Positions 46,170 through 58,033 of a DNA stretch of 64,000 nucleotides are shown here, one piece after another; position 1 is the stretch's first letter; every line of letters starts with the position of its first letter. Under the pieces are notes generated by a model. It did not search any database and was not told the origin of the DNA. It worked only from the letters and a program-made list of their open reading frames with translations. The position numbers and the translations under genes were made by a program. Source of the DNA: Nilaparvata lugens (lineage: Eukaryota > Arthropoda > Insecta > Hemiptera > Delphacidae); contig NC_052505.1 in assembly GCF_014356525.2 (NCBI RefSeq), forward strand, positions 16,107,135 through 16,171,134, read 5' to 3'.

Positions 46170-47175
46170 TGAATATCGATCTCTAAGCTAATCTAATATT
46201 TGTATGCCACAGCTTATCTGTATACCTATCTCTCAGCTTATTGAATAACTATGTCTCAGTTTATTTGCATATTCAGTACATCTATCTCTCAGCTTATCTA
46301 ATATACCTCAGCTTCCGTCTATTGTGTAAGCTTCAAACTCCCTTCCAATCTGAAATCGTAACTGTCTCTGCAGAGATAGATAATGTAACCATGCAAAGTG
46401 AAGCAATAGAAAAAGTAAGATGACACCACGTCGACTGTAGATGTTGTTGACAGGTGTTTTGTTTGCAATGCCTCTCAGATCTCAGTGTCACACTCTTCTA
46501 GATATTGTGTTGAGTGCAATTTTCTGCTCATGACAGTTATTATTATTTGGCGAGTGCTTTCCTTCGAGTAACATGTCAGTGTAAGGGTGAGAGGGGGAGG
46601 GAGAGGGAGGATGGTGTTAGCTTTCTCCTTTCAGCAAACAAGCGAGGGTGTGAGTGATGGAAAGAAAATCTAGTGATGGCAGGGATGCGACCGACAGGCT
46701 TGAAACCGACAAGTGGATGAGGGTGAGAGAGAGGGTGGAAAAATGGGGTTGGTGAAGTACTCTTGATACTTATTGGAAGTTTCTGCGACTCGGGAGTTTC
46801 TTAGAATCCAATTTCGTGGACTATTGTGAGAGAGCCTGGCAGCTACGCTGGAATCTTCATCCCCTCTATCATCATTCCATCTCTATCATCCGCCAACCGC
46901 TACAACAGCAAACTTGTATCTCCTACATTTTCTTTTAATGTAGCACAATAGATTGGAATTATTTTTTTCGTAAAAAAGTATATAGCGAGAACCTGCACAT
47001 TCCTCTCCGCATTCTGCTGAGACTTCATTTTATTTATCAACTATACATTGTATGTTTTCACCCCTGCTTCTTTTCTATCCAGATAGGATCCTGCGAAATT
47101 GAGTTTCTACATCTGCCTCTCTGCTATTTTGTGATATTGTTTGTTTTTTGAAAGCTCTGATACCTCGACCGATAA
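46170..47175. other. Intergenic, nothing recognised
   Basis: 46560-46790 is G/A-rich (GAGGGAGAGG words). No gene. Confidence 0.45.
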
Positions 47176-47184
47176 GACTATAGT

Positions 47185-47610
47185 GAGGGTTTTATATAGG
47201 AATACGAATGCGCAGCAAATCCAATACAAATGATAAGATTTTCATACATGTTTGTTCTATATGGAAATATAAATGCACGGCAAATCCGATAAAAACGAAA
47301 AAAAATTTCCAGTCATGCTAGTTTTATATAGTTTTTTCACGAATGCACGCATGAAATAGGATTATTGCATAGTCCTATGGAAATGATAAGATTTTGAACG
47401 AAAATCCTAATTAAATGCTGTAAATAACCCCGAAGACTTCTGCTACTGCAAATATTGACAACAGGGTGAACAGCTAGATGGAAATTCGAATTAAATTTAC
47501 AGCATTTAATTGGGATTTTCGTTTAATATAGTTTATTTATTAATTAGCATTTGACAAATGCAATTTCCAATTTATTTCCATCTGATAAGATTTTCATACA
47601 TGTTTTGAAA
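47185..47610. repeat. Local repeats with a 27-bp inverted pair
   Basis: Direct repeats: GATAAGATTTTCATACATGT at 47232 and 47584; GCAAATCC(A/G)ATA.AAA near 47214 and 47280. Inverted pair: CGAAAATCCTAATTAAATGC (from 47399) and GCATTTAATTGGGATTTTCG (to 47521), about 70 bp apart. Probably an eroded fold-back element. Confidence 0.75.
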
Positions 47611-47619
47611 AATCCAGAG

Positions 47620-48410
47620 TAAGTTTTTCATCAAACTTGGAATATTCTCATGCTATGTCTCCTACATTCCAAACATTATTATTGTATTACGTTGAAAGTT
47701 CAGGGTTGATATTATTCTCACATGTGAATAGAATTATTCAAAAATATCAGCGACTTTAAAGCCTGCTGCTAATTATATTATTACTCTAAAACTCCCAAGT
47801 GCTCCTCTTGATTCTCGGAGAGTGAGTGAGTTGCAAGTAGACGGTAATGTTTGCTAGCTTCTTCACTTTCTACTACTTGATGATCAGGCAAGTAATGGAC
47901 CTAATTATGACTGATATAAAATGGAAGCATGAAAGTATCGTTACATGGGGAAACTTCGAGACGAGCCTGTTTTATTGGGAGGAAAAAGTTTATAGCCTTC
48001 ATAAAGCAAGGCAATGAGTGAACAGACTCGTCATGGTTTAGAGTCTGAGCCTTTTCGCCGCTACTTTCAGACGTTTCTTTTATTGGTCTTTCGAATTTCT
48101 GACAACTCACGAAGATATAGATGACTGGCCAGACTCCGAACATTCTCCTCATGACATATTGAATATCAACTCTCCATCTGCCATTTATCTTATCATCTTT
48201 CTTTAATTCTCACATACATATGATTCTGGCACATCAGAGCATTGGGAAATGAGATAGAGTAAAATTCTTACCGTCCAGTGGTATGGAAAACAATACATAT
48301 GGTTTTCTTTGTTTTTGATGGAACGATGAAAGTCTGATTGTCGTCTATGCTGAATGAAAACGACTTAATAATTCCAAAATCACTATTTTATCAAAACAAT
48401 TTAAGACACT
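47620..48410. other. Intergenic, nothing recognised
   Basis: An 83-codon minus-strand frame at 47901-48152 has no recognisable domain. Confidence 0.45.
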
Positions 48411-48417
48411 AGTTTCA

Positions 48418-48672
48418 GTTGTTACACCATTATCAATCTCTAGTAAAGTGAGCGCTCATACATGGAGCAGCAGAATATGAGGGAAGCCATATTATCTAGA
48501 TATTCATATACAAATACAATCCAGGTAAAAACAGCAGGCATTTGACCAAAACTGCTCTAAACCTTAATTTGGAATACACGAATTTAATTTGGCCATTAGC
48601 TGTTGAGTGTAGCTAGACCAATGAATGTTTAGCACTTCTGTCATTGGCAAACAGTAGACACGCCCAAGTTTT
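48418..48672 (+). repeat. Single arm of the 24.5-kb TIR element
   Basis: ATTATCAATCTCTAGTAAAG, GGAGCAGCAGAATATG, GGCCATTAGCTGTTGA, CTGTCATTGGCAAACAGTAG and CACGCCCAAG correspond in order to 24520-24660. No inverted partner follows within this window, so it is a solo arm. Confidence 0.7.
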
Positions 48673-48695
48673 CCATATAATATATAATAAGTTTT

Positions 48696-48883
48696 CCAAG
48701 AGATAATAATAGGCGATGGACACTGCTCTTGATGGTGCTCAGTATGAGCGACTTTGACATAGACTAGTTCATGACCATTATAATGACCATAATATGGTTA
48801 TGAACTAGTCTGAAGTCAAAGTCGCCTATGCTCATACTGAACACCATTAGGAGCAGTATCCATTACCTATTATTATCTCTTGG
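48696..48883. mobile_element. 188-bp near-perfect palindrome (hairpin MITE)
   Basis: Arms of about 85 bp: CCAAGAGATAATAATAGGCG at the left equals the complement of the right end ATTATTATCTCTTGG. Inner words ATGAGCGACTTTGAC and ACTAGTTCATGACC pair with GTCAAAGTCGC and GGTTATGAACTAGT. The loop is an AT-rich ~20 bp. Confidence 0.9.
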
Positions 48884-48889
48884 ATTCAT

Positions 48890-49665
48890 GAAGTCATTAT
48901 ATGAGAATTATATACATCATGAATTACTGTAGCGACCATTCGATAGACTGTGAGATATAAAAACAATAACAATTATACATATGTGATTCCATCTATTTAA
49001 ACAAAGTTTTGATATTCGAAAAAATAAATTGAATCTTGTTTTTTTGAGGAAAATAATTCATGTTTCAGATTCCATAACCTGAGAATTCGAACACCGTACT
49101 GTTTTCTTCGATCAACATAAAAAATAATGAATGACATCTAATATACAGCGTTCCGAATGCTTCACTATTTTTTCATGAAAGAATCATCATTTTTGGGTTC
49201 AATAGAACACCACAGGAGTCACCCATAGGAGCCAATCAGGAGTCACAGGAGTTGTTTAATTTTTGTGCTCAAAATAACATACTAAATCGATCCCAACCAA
49301 AAAATTGATGACAGGTATTTCGGCACTGGACCTAGAGTTACAATGTCTCAGGCACCTGATATTGTTTAATTTAATTAGGGCAACTGAGCATGAGATATTT
49401 GAAGTGAGAAAAAACTGTTTACAATATTTTTCAATGTACGGTACTATATGTGTTTTTTATTTTTTTGGAAAGGTAACACCAGAGGCTGGCGCTGTAACCA
49501 ATAAAATGGCCACAGATACAATATCAACTTCAAATTAGTTTTCCCAACAATTTATAATAAAGCAAGTTTTAGGCTCTAAAATTTTTGACACATATTCCAT
49601 AGAAATTATATTTATTGATCCTTGAATATTTAAAAAAAAATGGATTAAACTTTCTTGAACTACTC
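48890..49665. other. Intergenic, nothing recognised
   Basis: A 77-codon plus-strand frame (49305-49538) has no known motif. AT-rich. Confidence 0.45.
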
Positions 49666-49670
49666 TCTAA

Positions 49671-50213
49671 ATGACTTGGCACGTACATTACTCATTAACA
49701 TTCAAGCTTTCGCATTTATATTGGCACAGAATAGATACTGTACCTAATTACTGTGATCATTCTTCATTATCCATTAATAACCATTACAGGCTTCTATCCA
49801 TAAATGGAAGAGGCGTTTCCAACGGTACAGTATTGTCATGCAAATTCATAGAATTAGTGTGTTCGAGCGTGGAAGTTGAAGAGGTTGTTTCTCAGATGAA
49901 CTATCTTGAAAGAAAGGACCGAATCAAGTTATTCTGCATGTATGGCGCCTCACGTTCAGTCTGCTTCACAAATGATATACAGCTTTTATACCACATAGGC
50001 GTTATATACATACTATACCACCATGTAGGCTACACAATGTTGAATGACCTGATCGGAAATTTTTCGAAAAAGAACAAGATTAAACGGAACTTGGTAAATT
50101 CACATGAACACATCATCTGTTTGCAAAGTTATATTAAATCTAATAGAATTTATAAGGACGGCAAAAAATCGTACGGTACGTCCAAACGTCGATGTGTGTG
50201 TAAGGCTAGCTAA
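49671..50213 (+). CDS. Unrecognised 180-codon open frame
   Basis: The longest frame in the window that is not low-complexity. It starts at an ATG directly after an in-frame TAA and ends TAG. Composition is mixed: hydrophobic runs (IQLLYHIGVIYILYHHVGYT) and a basic C-terminus (KKNKIKRNLV, TSKRRCVCK). No signal peptide, zinc-finger or catalytic motif is recognisable. The last ~45 codons lie inside the left arm of a fold-back element (50078-50352), so that part at least is repeat-derived. By a rough stop-frequency estimate such a frame is unlikely by chance, so it may be a decayed transposon protein or lineage-specific exon. Confidence 0.25.
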   Translation: MTWHVHYSLTFKLSHLYWHRIDTVPNYCDHSSLSINNHYRLLSINGRGVSNGTVLSCKFIELVCSSVEVEEVVSQMNYLERKDRIKLFCMYGASRSVCFTNDIQLLYHIGVIYILYHHVGYTMLNDLIGNFSKKNKIKRNLVNSHEHIICLQSYIKSNRIYKDGKKSYGTSKRRCVCKAS

Positions 50214-50352
50214 GCCACAAATACACAATGGCTAGTAAGGCTAGCACACACACATCAATTCTTGTTCGTACGATATTTTGCCGTCCTTATAAATTCTATT
50301 AGATTAAACAGTTGAATTCAAACAGATGATATTTGTCAAGTTCCGTTTAATC
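50078..50352. mobile_element. Fold-back element with ~120-bp arms
   Basis: GATTAAACGGAACTTG (50078), CATCATCTGTTTG, ATCTAATAGAATTTATAAGG, ACGGCAAAA.ATCGTACG and TGTGTGTGTAAGGCTAGC reappear complemented and in reverse order at 50235-50352. A third direct fragment, TTTAATCTAATAGAATTCAT..., runs from 50346 to 50390. Arms are diverged by gaps. No transposase. Confidence 0.85.
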
Positions 50353-50754
50353 TAATAGAATTCATAAGGATGGCAAAAATCGTACGTCCAAAACTCGATG
50401 GGTGTGTTACTAGACTTGGTGAGGCAAAAACAAAAATACCTAATGCAGACAGGTGTGATTTGACATCCAAATAAAATAATGTTTCCAGAAAATTTCTTCA
50501 GACATGGAGTTTTCCAACAGTAGCCGGTTTGGTATGAAAAGAAGCGACGACTTCAAGCTAGGAAGTCCTGCTGTCAAAGAAGAATTCGATAGAAGCTGCT
50601 TCCAATGCAGGGTAGTAATTTTTCGCTTTAGTAGAAATAAATATCGTTGGATAATCTGTGGATGTTTTGTTGAATTTGCATAAGAATGTTTATGAAGAAT
50701 TGGTGATGGATCCAACTTGTTTTTGTTCTCCTAATTTGTCTTCGATATTATATT

Positions 50755-50819
50755 TCAGGATAACGTGTTGTGATGATGCTTCCGCGGAGTCCCCGCGGTG
50801 CCAGCTGCAAGAAGTGGCT
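50755..50819 (+). CDS. Possible terminal coding exon
   Basis: A good splice-acceptor-like site (GATATTATATTTCAG, ending 50758) opens a GC-rich block. Read in one phase it gives ITCCDDASAESPRCQLQEVA and then TAG. The CpG-rich codons contrast with AT-rich flanks, and the block stays GC-rich to about 50930 as a possible 3' UTR. No upstream exon was found and I do not recognise the peptide. A competing phase starting ATG ATG CTT gives MMLPRSPRGASCKKW... to TAA at 50875. Low confidence. Confidence 0.2.
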
Positions 50820-51088
50820 TAGCCAAGCACAGACCACCCGGACCGCCGGCGTTCGCGTTCAGCGGTCGACAACATAAATTCTATTCCTCGGCTGGCGACG
50901 CCATCGAAGTGCATGTCCCCACTAAGCTTCCATAAATTATTCCTGATCAAAGTTTTATCTTCGATTCACATTTAACTCGAAAACCGAAGAGATTCGGGGA
51001 ATCGAAGGGCACGCTAATTCTGACAAGATGTTTTTCTGGATAGGGTTCACCATGGACCTCACTTTGTCTCACATAACCAATCTACATA

Positions 51089-51690
51089 TATGGCTATTCT
51101 CTGGTACCTAGAGAATAGGCCCTCATAAGAACGAACACAATAGTTATTTGTGCAACTAGTGCGCAAAGTGACAGTTTGCTGCACCAAGAGAAACGTTTAC
51201 GACCGAGCCTACGGCTCGGGCGGAATGGTTTTTCGAGTGCAGCAGAGGAACTTTGCGCACGTATTTCACATTTAATTTTTCCTACAGTTACCATTGAATA
51301 TGAAAAGTGAGTAATTATGGGTAAAATTCCCTGAAATGCATCAAATGTTTTTCTGTGTAATTTTATTATTAATAAATAAAATTGAATAATGTAGTAGTAA
51401 ATGAATGAAGGCGGCTGTCACTCATGTGGTGGCTGTCCTCGAACTCGGTGTCCTTAATATTATTATAACGTGCACCTCTCACTATACCACAGTCACTGTT
51501 ACCAACTTAATTTTTGTTTTCGTGCACTAATCCTCCATACAACCCACCAACTATTTTGCGTTGCCATGTTGCAAATCTGGAGTGCAGAAAAAATTTTTCC
51601 CGCATTAGAGTGGAAAAGTGGTTCTTTGCGTTCTGTAATCAGTGCAGGAATGGCCACTTTTCAAGGTAACTGTAGGAAAATGTATTTGGG
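51089..51690. repeat. Interspersed repeat, second copy, with inverted neighbour
   Basis: 51348-51680 matches 1008-1410. Next to it, 51094-51295 runs the other way: TTTTTCCTACAGTTACC (51279-51295) is the complement of GGTAACTGTAGGAAAA (51665-51680). It contains ACTAGTGCGCAAAGTGACAG and a hairpin GAGCCTACGGCTC. Two related units appear joined head to head. The 66- and 92-codon frames here are repeat shadows. Confidence 0.7.
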
Positions 51691-51779
51691 TAATGAGAAT
51701 ACAATGCGTGACCCGAGTCTGCTAGATGAGTTATACAGTATCGTGTGATCATAATATAATGTTCACATTGAGACAAAGC

Positions 51780-51960
51780 TAGCTCTTGTGACCGATATGG
51801 GATGAAAAAACCCATCCTTAGGCGTACCATACCTTATAGCCATACCTTATACATAGCCATATAGCCATACCTCAGGCGGGATTTGAACCTACGACTGTTC
51901 CGGCAGCAATTAATCTCTTGATGAGTAATTGCAGTCCCAATAAAGAAACTGAACGACGTT
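51780..51960 (-). mobile_element. tRNA-like SINE head
   Basis: GGTTCAAATCC on the minus strand at 51889-51879 in CGTAGGTTCAAATCCCGCCT is a polymerase III B box. Beyond it lie short repeats of TAGCCATACCTTA (51830-51870). No convincing A box or full cloverleaf. Confidence 0.5.
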
Positions 51961-52061
51961 TGTGGATATGAGTGACATTCACTGAATCAAGACACCAGTA
52001 GATATAGAACCAGAGCCTGGTCAAGTAACTTCAGTACGTCCAGTTTTCAGTATGACATCTA

Positions 52062-52276
52062 TAGTGTAATCCACGTTATAATGGCAATGAATAAAGATAG
52101 AAGAATAGCGATGCCGATTCTCTGCATTAATTAATTATATTTCTACACTGTCAAAAACATAATTATCATCGTTGTGGACCTAGAAAAGGATAGTATCACC
52201 GGCTTTGTCGAATGATAGACAAAGATAGCAAAACTAAAGTTGATCAAATACTGTCATTATAACGTGGACCTCACTA
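52062..52276 (+). mobile_element. 215-bp TA-flanked MITE, copy C
   Basis: TAGTGTAATCCACGTTATAA ... ATTATAACGTGGACCTCACT with TA at 52060-52061 and 52277-52278. Closely similar inside to copy D at 62308 (GATGCCGATTCTCTGCATT, TCTACACTGTCAAAAACATA). Confidence 0.88.
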
Positions 52277-52279
52277 TAG

Positions 52280-53340
52280 TTTCTGTTGTTTTCAGAAAGT
52301 CCGGTGGATACAGTATCATTTATTCATTTCCGGATTATACTTATCAAGTTATACTTGAGTAATTCTAAATAATTCTAGCTTATTGTCATTTAAAATCAAA
52401 AATCTAACCCCTAATCTTCAACTAACTTCTTCCTAACCCATTCTCACTAATCCCTAACTAGTGTGCAACGGTCTAGCTGACTGTAACAGCCAGGAACAAT
52501 ATGAACGTACTGGACGGCTCAACTACCCATTTCTTCCAATCACGTATCTCAAGGACTAGTTAAATTAAAAATAGGTACTTGATGAACTGAAAACTTGACG
52601 AACTAATGTACTTCCCTAATCCTGACCTCCTCTCCCTCTAAAACTCTAATGAAATCCGTACGATATTCAAGGTTCATATCAATCGGGAAATTTCTCATCA
52701 AAAGTAAAAAACAAGTAGATTTCAGCATGATTTACCGCAATGTCGGTAAGAGAAATATATAAGAGAAAAGTGTAATATGATTGGAGCAGTGGGTAAAATG
52801 CTGACCACCAGCAATTTTGTGTCTTGTTAACTTGTCGCTTTTCCTGACGTTTCCGGACGTCGGTCGGGTTTCCTTTATGTTCTCCGGCCACATCTCTGAG
52901 ATTTACAACGGTAGCCTTCAGTTCAGCCCTTCCTGAGCACTGTGCACCTTGTTAGTGATTTCTCACTTCTCACGTCCCAAGTTGCAATCTCAAGCCGTAC
53001 TCGGGCATGTCAGACTTGACCAATTTCAACAGAAAAATCACTGATGACAAGGCAATTCCTTTCCTCTAATGTAATGAAAAAGTTTTATTCATCCAAAAAA
53101 CAGTACAGTAACAGGAAAATTTGTTTCTTATCATCGAAGCAATGAGAAATGTACAATAATATAATGATAAGGTTCTTTTATATGAATGAATAAAACAAAA
53201 AACGCCCCGAGGCCTAGCCTGTGTGGGGTGGAAATCAAAGTGGATATCAAATAGAATCTTTCATCTAAGTAGACGTTAATTTTTGTTGAGTGTTGAGAAG
53301 AATATTTTAGATATCCTTTTCAAAAAAAAAATACAATAAC
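52280..53340. other. Intergenic, nothing recognised
   Basis: No supported frame. 53195-53230 is a short GC-rich patch. Confidence 0.5.
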
Positions 53341-53349
53341 TATCTGTTC

Positions 53350-53545
53350 GTACCTCCGCCAATCTATGTAAATAAGTAACGATATTATTCATATTTTTGT
53401 GATCTCTTGTTGATTTTTCATATTTCATCGCTCAATAATTCTTCAGCACTATGTGGATTTATTAAAATTTTGGTAAATTGTAAGTATTTATACAATAAAC
53501 ATTGAAAGTGTATAAGCCAGCATGTTTTGTAATTTGATAAATGAA
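53350..53545 (+). mobile_element. LINE-like 3' end, second copy
   Basis: CCTCCGCCAATCTATGTAAA, TAAGTATTTATACAATAAAC and GTGTATAAGCCAGCAT correspond in order to 7540-7720. Confidence 0.5.
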
Positions 53546-53549
53546 GACT

Positions 53550-54710
53550 ATAATCTAGACTACTCCTTTGATAATCTAGACTTCTATACTTTTATCGATA
53601 GTAGACCTTTTAATATGGATATCATGTTGATCCTTCAAGTGTTTCAATCTAAAATAATCATGTAAGAATGTTATAAGGACTTTGCATCACCTCTATAAAA
53701 TGGAAAAAATACTCTGTCAAAACAAAATACTGTTATTATTATGTACAGTATTTAGAATATTGTAGAATTTAATAGCAGAATTGGTATGTGGTTGGTTGTA
53801 ATGATATTGATATATTGACTATAGTAGAGGTGGAATATTATAATGTAGTATGGTGAAATCTTAAAGAAGAAGAATAAAAATAGAACGAGAGGAAGGTCGT
53901 GATGGTGGGGGGGGCTTGATGGTGAATCGGGGGGGGGGGGATTTGAAGGGAAGTTAAGTGAATGCAGGCGACAAGGGAACTCCATTAGGAAAGCCTGCCG
54001 GACCGATTAAGCACCCGCTTACAAACTACAAGCTCCAATAGACGGGTGGAGGGGGGGAATTCAAGATTGGTGGTAAAGTGAGGGGTAAATCACGAAACCC
54101 CCCTCCCCACCCCTAGGCACAACTGCACTCCTATCACGGACGCACGGCATTAAAATTTCATTGCGTTTCGGCTTCAGTCGTTCGTCATTCAGTCCGACCG
54201 AGTCGGGCATAATTGCAATTTATTGTCGTGCTGAGTTGCCTGCCCCATCCTCTTCTACTCTACCTGCTCTTCTACTACTTTTAGCGACCGTCTTACACTA
54301 CACATATAAACCTCCCCCTCCCACCGTCATACTATCACCTTTTATGTGCTTCTTCCAGTTGTACACAAACGCCTGTGTCACATTCACGACTACTGGTTTC
54401 TCTCGTATTTTTTCTCTGAAATTCATCCTTTTCCACGTATTCTGAGTGGAATTAGAATTCCAAAAGCAGGAAGATAATAATTGAGACTGACTCAAAGAGA
54501 ATATTGAGAAATAGATGCAGAATGTGGAATCTTTATCTTTATTGACAGAAACAATTACAATTCAATATTAAGATGGCATAAATTATAAATTCTTATCAAT
54601 CAACATAATATAAATCCAATAGAAAGTTGGATAAAGCAATGTTTGTAATATTCACTCTTCTTTATAGGTCTACTGATTATTAAAACTCAATAAAGATTAT
54701 CACATACTAT
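53550..54710. other. Intergenic; G-rich patches 53905-54100
   Basis: 53905-53941 contains runs of 8 and 12 or more G with GGTG between, able to form G-quadruplexes. 54100-54440 is GC-richer, with a 94-codon plus-strand frame lacking any known motif. Confidence 0.45.
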
Positions 54711-54714
54711 TTAT

Positions 54715-54780
54715 TTTATTGCAACACTAAGTTTCAACCCTTTTTAAGAGCAATTTTCAAGTGTAAAATAGGTTTTCACT
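54715..54780 (-). mobile_element. Penelope-like or related element end, degenerate
   Basis: Minus strand: CACTTGAAAATTGCTCTTAA, AAAGGGTTGAAACTTAGTGT, TGCAATAAAATAAATA. Same layout as 41530-41640 (CTTGAAAATTGC...GAAAC...GTTGCAAT plus A-rich tail). Confidence 0.4.
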
Positions 54781-54789
54781 TGATAATTA

Positions 54790-56480
54790 TTTTTATTGAG
54801 TTTCAATTTTGCAACTACGTTACCAACATGAGTAATAAAAAACTTGTGTGTCACTCACTGCAGAAAATTCGTATTAAGCTTGGAAAATTGAATCTCTCTC
54901 TCTTAATTGTTAAGCAAAAAATTTCTGTCTCATTGTTTCCACCCTACTCCTCCACTTATATTATGCAAGTAATAACCACTGTCTACCCTAAACTATTGTA
55001 ATGCATTATGAATGCATGTTTTGATCCGAAAGTAACCATGGTTTCCATTAATCACTCACTAATAAAGAAGTACTGAAGGTGATGATGGTACTTCAGATCA
55101 ACATTACCCAACACTCTCTTACTTGCAATAATCACCCTTACTTGCTTAATAGCGCCGGCTTCTTATTGTATTATGTCGATTATAGAAACTCAATCACTCG
55201 TTAAAGCTGTTAATCACATGAATAGTATGTTGAGAAATAGAAGAGGGTAAAAGTAAGTAGGGTCCCCTACCCTGTTTCGAGAGATTAATTCAGAAATAAT
55301 GAGCCACAGCATCAATTCTATACAATGACTGAATTATTTTAATCACAGTCAAGCGTATCTACTCATTCTGGTGCTATATTATTGAATTAAAACTTCCACA
55401 AGTGAATTCCTATTATGCGAATGGAAAACTGATCCATTATAATAGTTCAAAGGCTAAAATAGCTATTTTAAGTTTTCTATCTTAGTATTTCAAACTTTGC
55501 CAAACAACGTTCTGAAATTATTAAATTGTTAATTTTTTTATGTTCATTGATTTCCGAAGGGCCGCATTCAGTAATTTTGCGCCCTTATGCATAATTTTTT
55601 AGTTGGAGTTTCTCTCCTAAAACATATTTAAAAATCCATAGCAGGCCTATCATGTTGATTGCTTAAACACTATATCACGATGCAACTTAATAATTATTGT
55701 AAATTTTAAAAGAATATACTGGTTTCTGGTTTGGTCACAACGAGATTTTTAGAGAGAAATCATTTTTGCGGAGTAATATAGGACTAACTCAAGAGAACAA
55801 GAAAATTATAAAGTCGTAGCTATGACAATGTAGCCACGCCACAAATTCAACGAGCAGTCTCATTGGCCAATGACTTGTGTGAGACGTTGACAAGCTGCTT
55901 GCTTCCTATTGGTTGTGAGCTGGGAAAGTGAAATGGCGACTAACCAACCCATTGACCAATCAGACAGTTCCTTTGTTTTGGAGGCGTGCAAATAATATTT
56001 ATCAATAATATTAGCTAATAATTCATCAGCCAATCCAACATGAAATTCATGTAACTGTCCTGAGAAATGTATTCATTGTTAGGAATGCAAAAAAAGATTA
56101 TTTATTTATTCCAAGAAGTAATTGAAGAAAAGTTTTATTCTAGAAAAGTTAAAGTTCGATTCAAGGATCACTGGAAGGAGAAACTGAGAGTTTGAAGAGT
56201 TTTCCTCACTTATTCATTCTCGCAAGATGATTTATGATAAAATTTTATGAACATTTTTATCACATTTTCAATTAAATGTTACATGTATTTACATGTTCGG
56301 TTGAATCGATGCTCAATCAATTTGATGTCCACTTCTCAGACTCCAGGCCGGCAATCAAAAATTTGACTTTCTCATCAGAAGAGATAATTATATTATGTTT
56401 ATTATAAATCACCAAAAAAAAAACAAAAAAACAGTTTATGTGACATTAAAATCAATGCAGAGTGTAACATAAGTCCTGAA
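54790..56480. other. Intergenic; CCAAT cluster at 55855-55965
   Basis: No gene. ATTGGCCAATGAC, CCTATTGGTTGTG and TGACCAATCAGAC lie within 110 bp: either a promoter with CCAAT boxes or an eroded CCAAT-bearing TIR repeat like that at 24.6 kb. Confidence 0.4.
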
Positions 56481-56484
56481 TAAA

Positions 56485-56676
56485 CGCGGATTCACACATA
56501 TCAGTATCAGAATCAGTGACTGGTACAGTGAAAATATACCGTAGCTCTAATGGGACTATTAGCTTAAACCTAGCCCGGCAGAGCGAGAATGAATAGACTC
56601 ATTGAAACTTATGGGAATACTGTACTATTATCAGTCTATGGATACTTTTATTGATACTGATATGTGAGAATCCGCG
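56485..56676. mobile_element. 192-bp MITE
   Basis: CGCGGATTCACACATATCAG at the left end and CTGATATGTGAGAATCCGCG at the right end are inverted repeats with one mismatch. The interior contains GTGAAAATATACCGTAGCTC. A diverged half copy lies at 58034-58140. Confidence 0.88.
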
Positions 56677-56679
56677 AAA

Positions 56680-58030
56680 TAAATTTGTGAGAGATGGGCT
56701 CACGCTGCACCAGTTTCAATACATTTTAGATATCTTTGCATGGAAATACGATTTGTCCAATCCATAAGTAATGCTTTTTAATATTGATTTACTTCCACAC
56801 TGTCTACCTTGTTTCCTCTGAGAGATAATGTCCACTTTTCTATCTTCACAAGCTGTGGAGTCAATAAATGGTTAGTATACATTCAAGTGAGATATTGAAG
56901 GAGTTCTTGTGAAACGCTTCAATTGAAAATAAACTTGCTGGGAATTGACTTGACGATTGATGTGCGTGACGAACGTTTCCAGAACAAAGAGCGCTCAATT
57001 TCACGATCAAAGTAGTTCGCGGCTGAAATGGATTTTCGTTGAAGATCGCCGGCCGGTCTCGCTTTCTGAGAGTGGGAAATATAAATCACGTAATTGAAAC
57101 GAGTTACTTTTTGCTCTGTTTTGTTCGGGCGATACTCTATTGAAAGAGTGGGCACTGCGCGAATGGGCGAGTGAGCGCGTGCGGGATGTCTTACCGTCAA
57201 TAAACCGTTGAACCTGACACATCAAAGGAGCCGCCGCGACATCTGTGAGGTAGGAAGAGAGAAAACAGCTGAGAAGAAGGACAGACACACACGAGAGTTC
57301 ACACACAGAGGGAGAGAGAGGATGAGCAAGAGGCGAAGAAGCGTGATTCAAAAGGGGTAGGATAGCAGGCCGTTTATCTTCAAGGTGGTCCTCCATGTGA
57401 AAAATCTGTGTAAACATTGAGACGGGAACTTTTTCTTCTCTGTGAGTTTTAGGTCGGTACTAAAAAAGCCAATTCAACTCTTTGTATTCTCATATGCAAC
57501 TGGGATGATGCAGCTCAATGACACAATGTCACAATCTTGAAAGGGGTGGCATACAAAAAGTAGTAAAGCCAAACAGAAAATGTAGTTCTAATTCCACTTC
57601 ACTGAATGAGAATGTGAATTGGATAGTTAAATATTCTTATTTTACATTGCCTTCTCAGCTACAATGTTAACTCTTCCTATCTAACAGATATCACAGTATT
57701 AGTTCGTTCTTACAATTCGAGTAATTCAATGAAGCGGTGAAGCTGAATTCCTCATGGAAACTATACTCTATCGAAGAAGAAAAAGTGTGTGTTAATGGAG
57801 TATAGATTTGTATTTCTGTTATATTATTGCTTGTGATTGTGAATATTGTGAACTTGAATAGATTAAATTTGAATTTGAAAGTGTCTCTTCCCTCCAAGAA
57901 TACGTTTTAGAGATAATTGTTTTTGGAGACACTGTAGTTGTTTGGAATAGTAATATAGAAATAAAGTGTTACTATAGACTAAACCCTAGTTATATCAAAA
58001 CATTGCTTTATTTGTAAATATTTGCTACCG
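56680..58030. other. Intergenic; GC-richer 57000-57420; LINE tail 57800-57880
   Basis: A 136-codon minus-strand frame (57007-57417) lies in a GC-richer block with no recognisable domain; it could be 5' UTR or promoter DNA. 57800-57880 ends GATTAAATTTGAATTTGAAA, a LINE-type tail like that at 20926. Confidence 0.4.
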
Positions 58031-58033
58031 CTT

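Noticed and set aside
57007..57417. 136-codon minus-strand frame in a GC-rich block
   Set aside because: Ser/Leu/Pro-rich, with no domain and no splice or promoter evidence in phase. Kept only as a GC-rich region.
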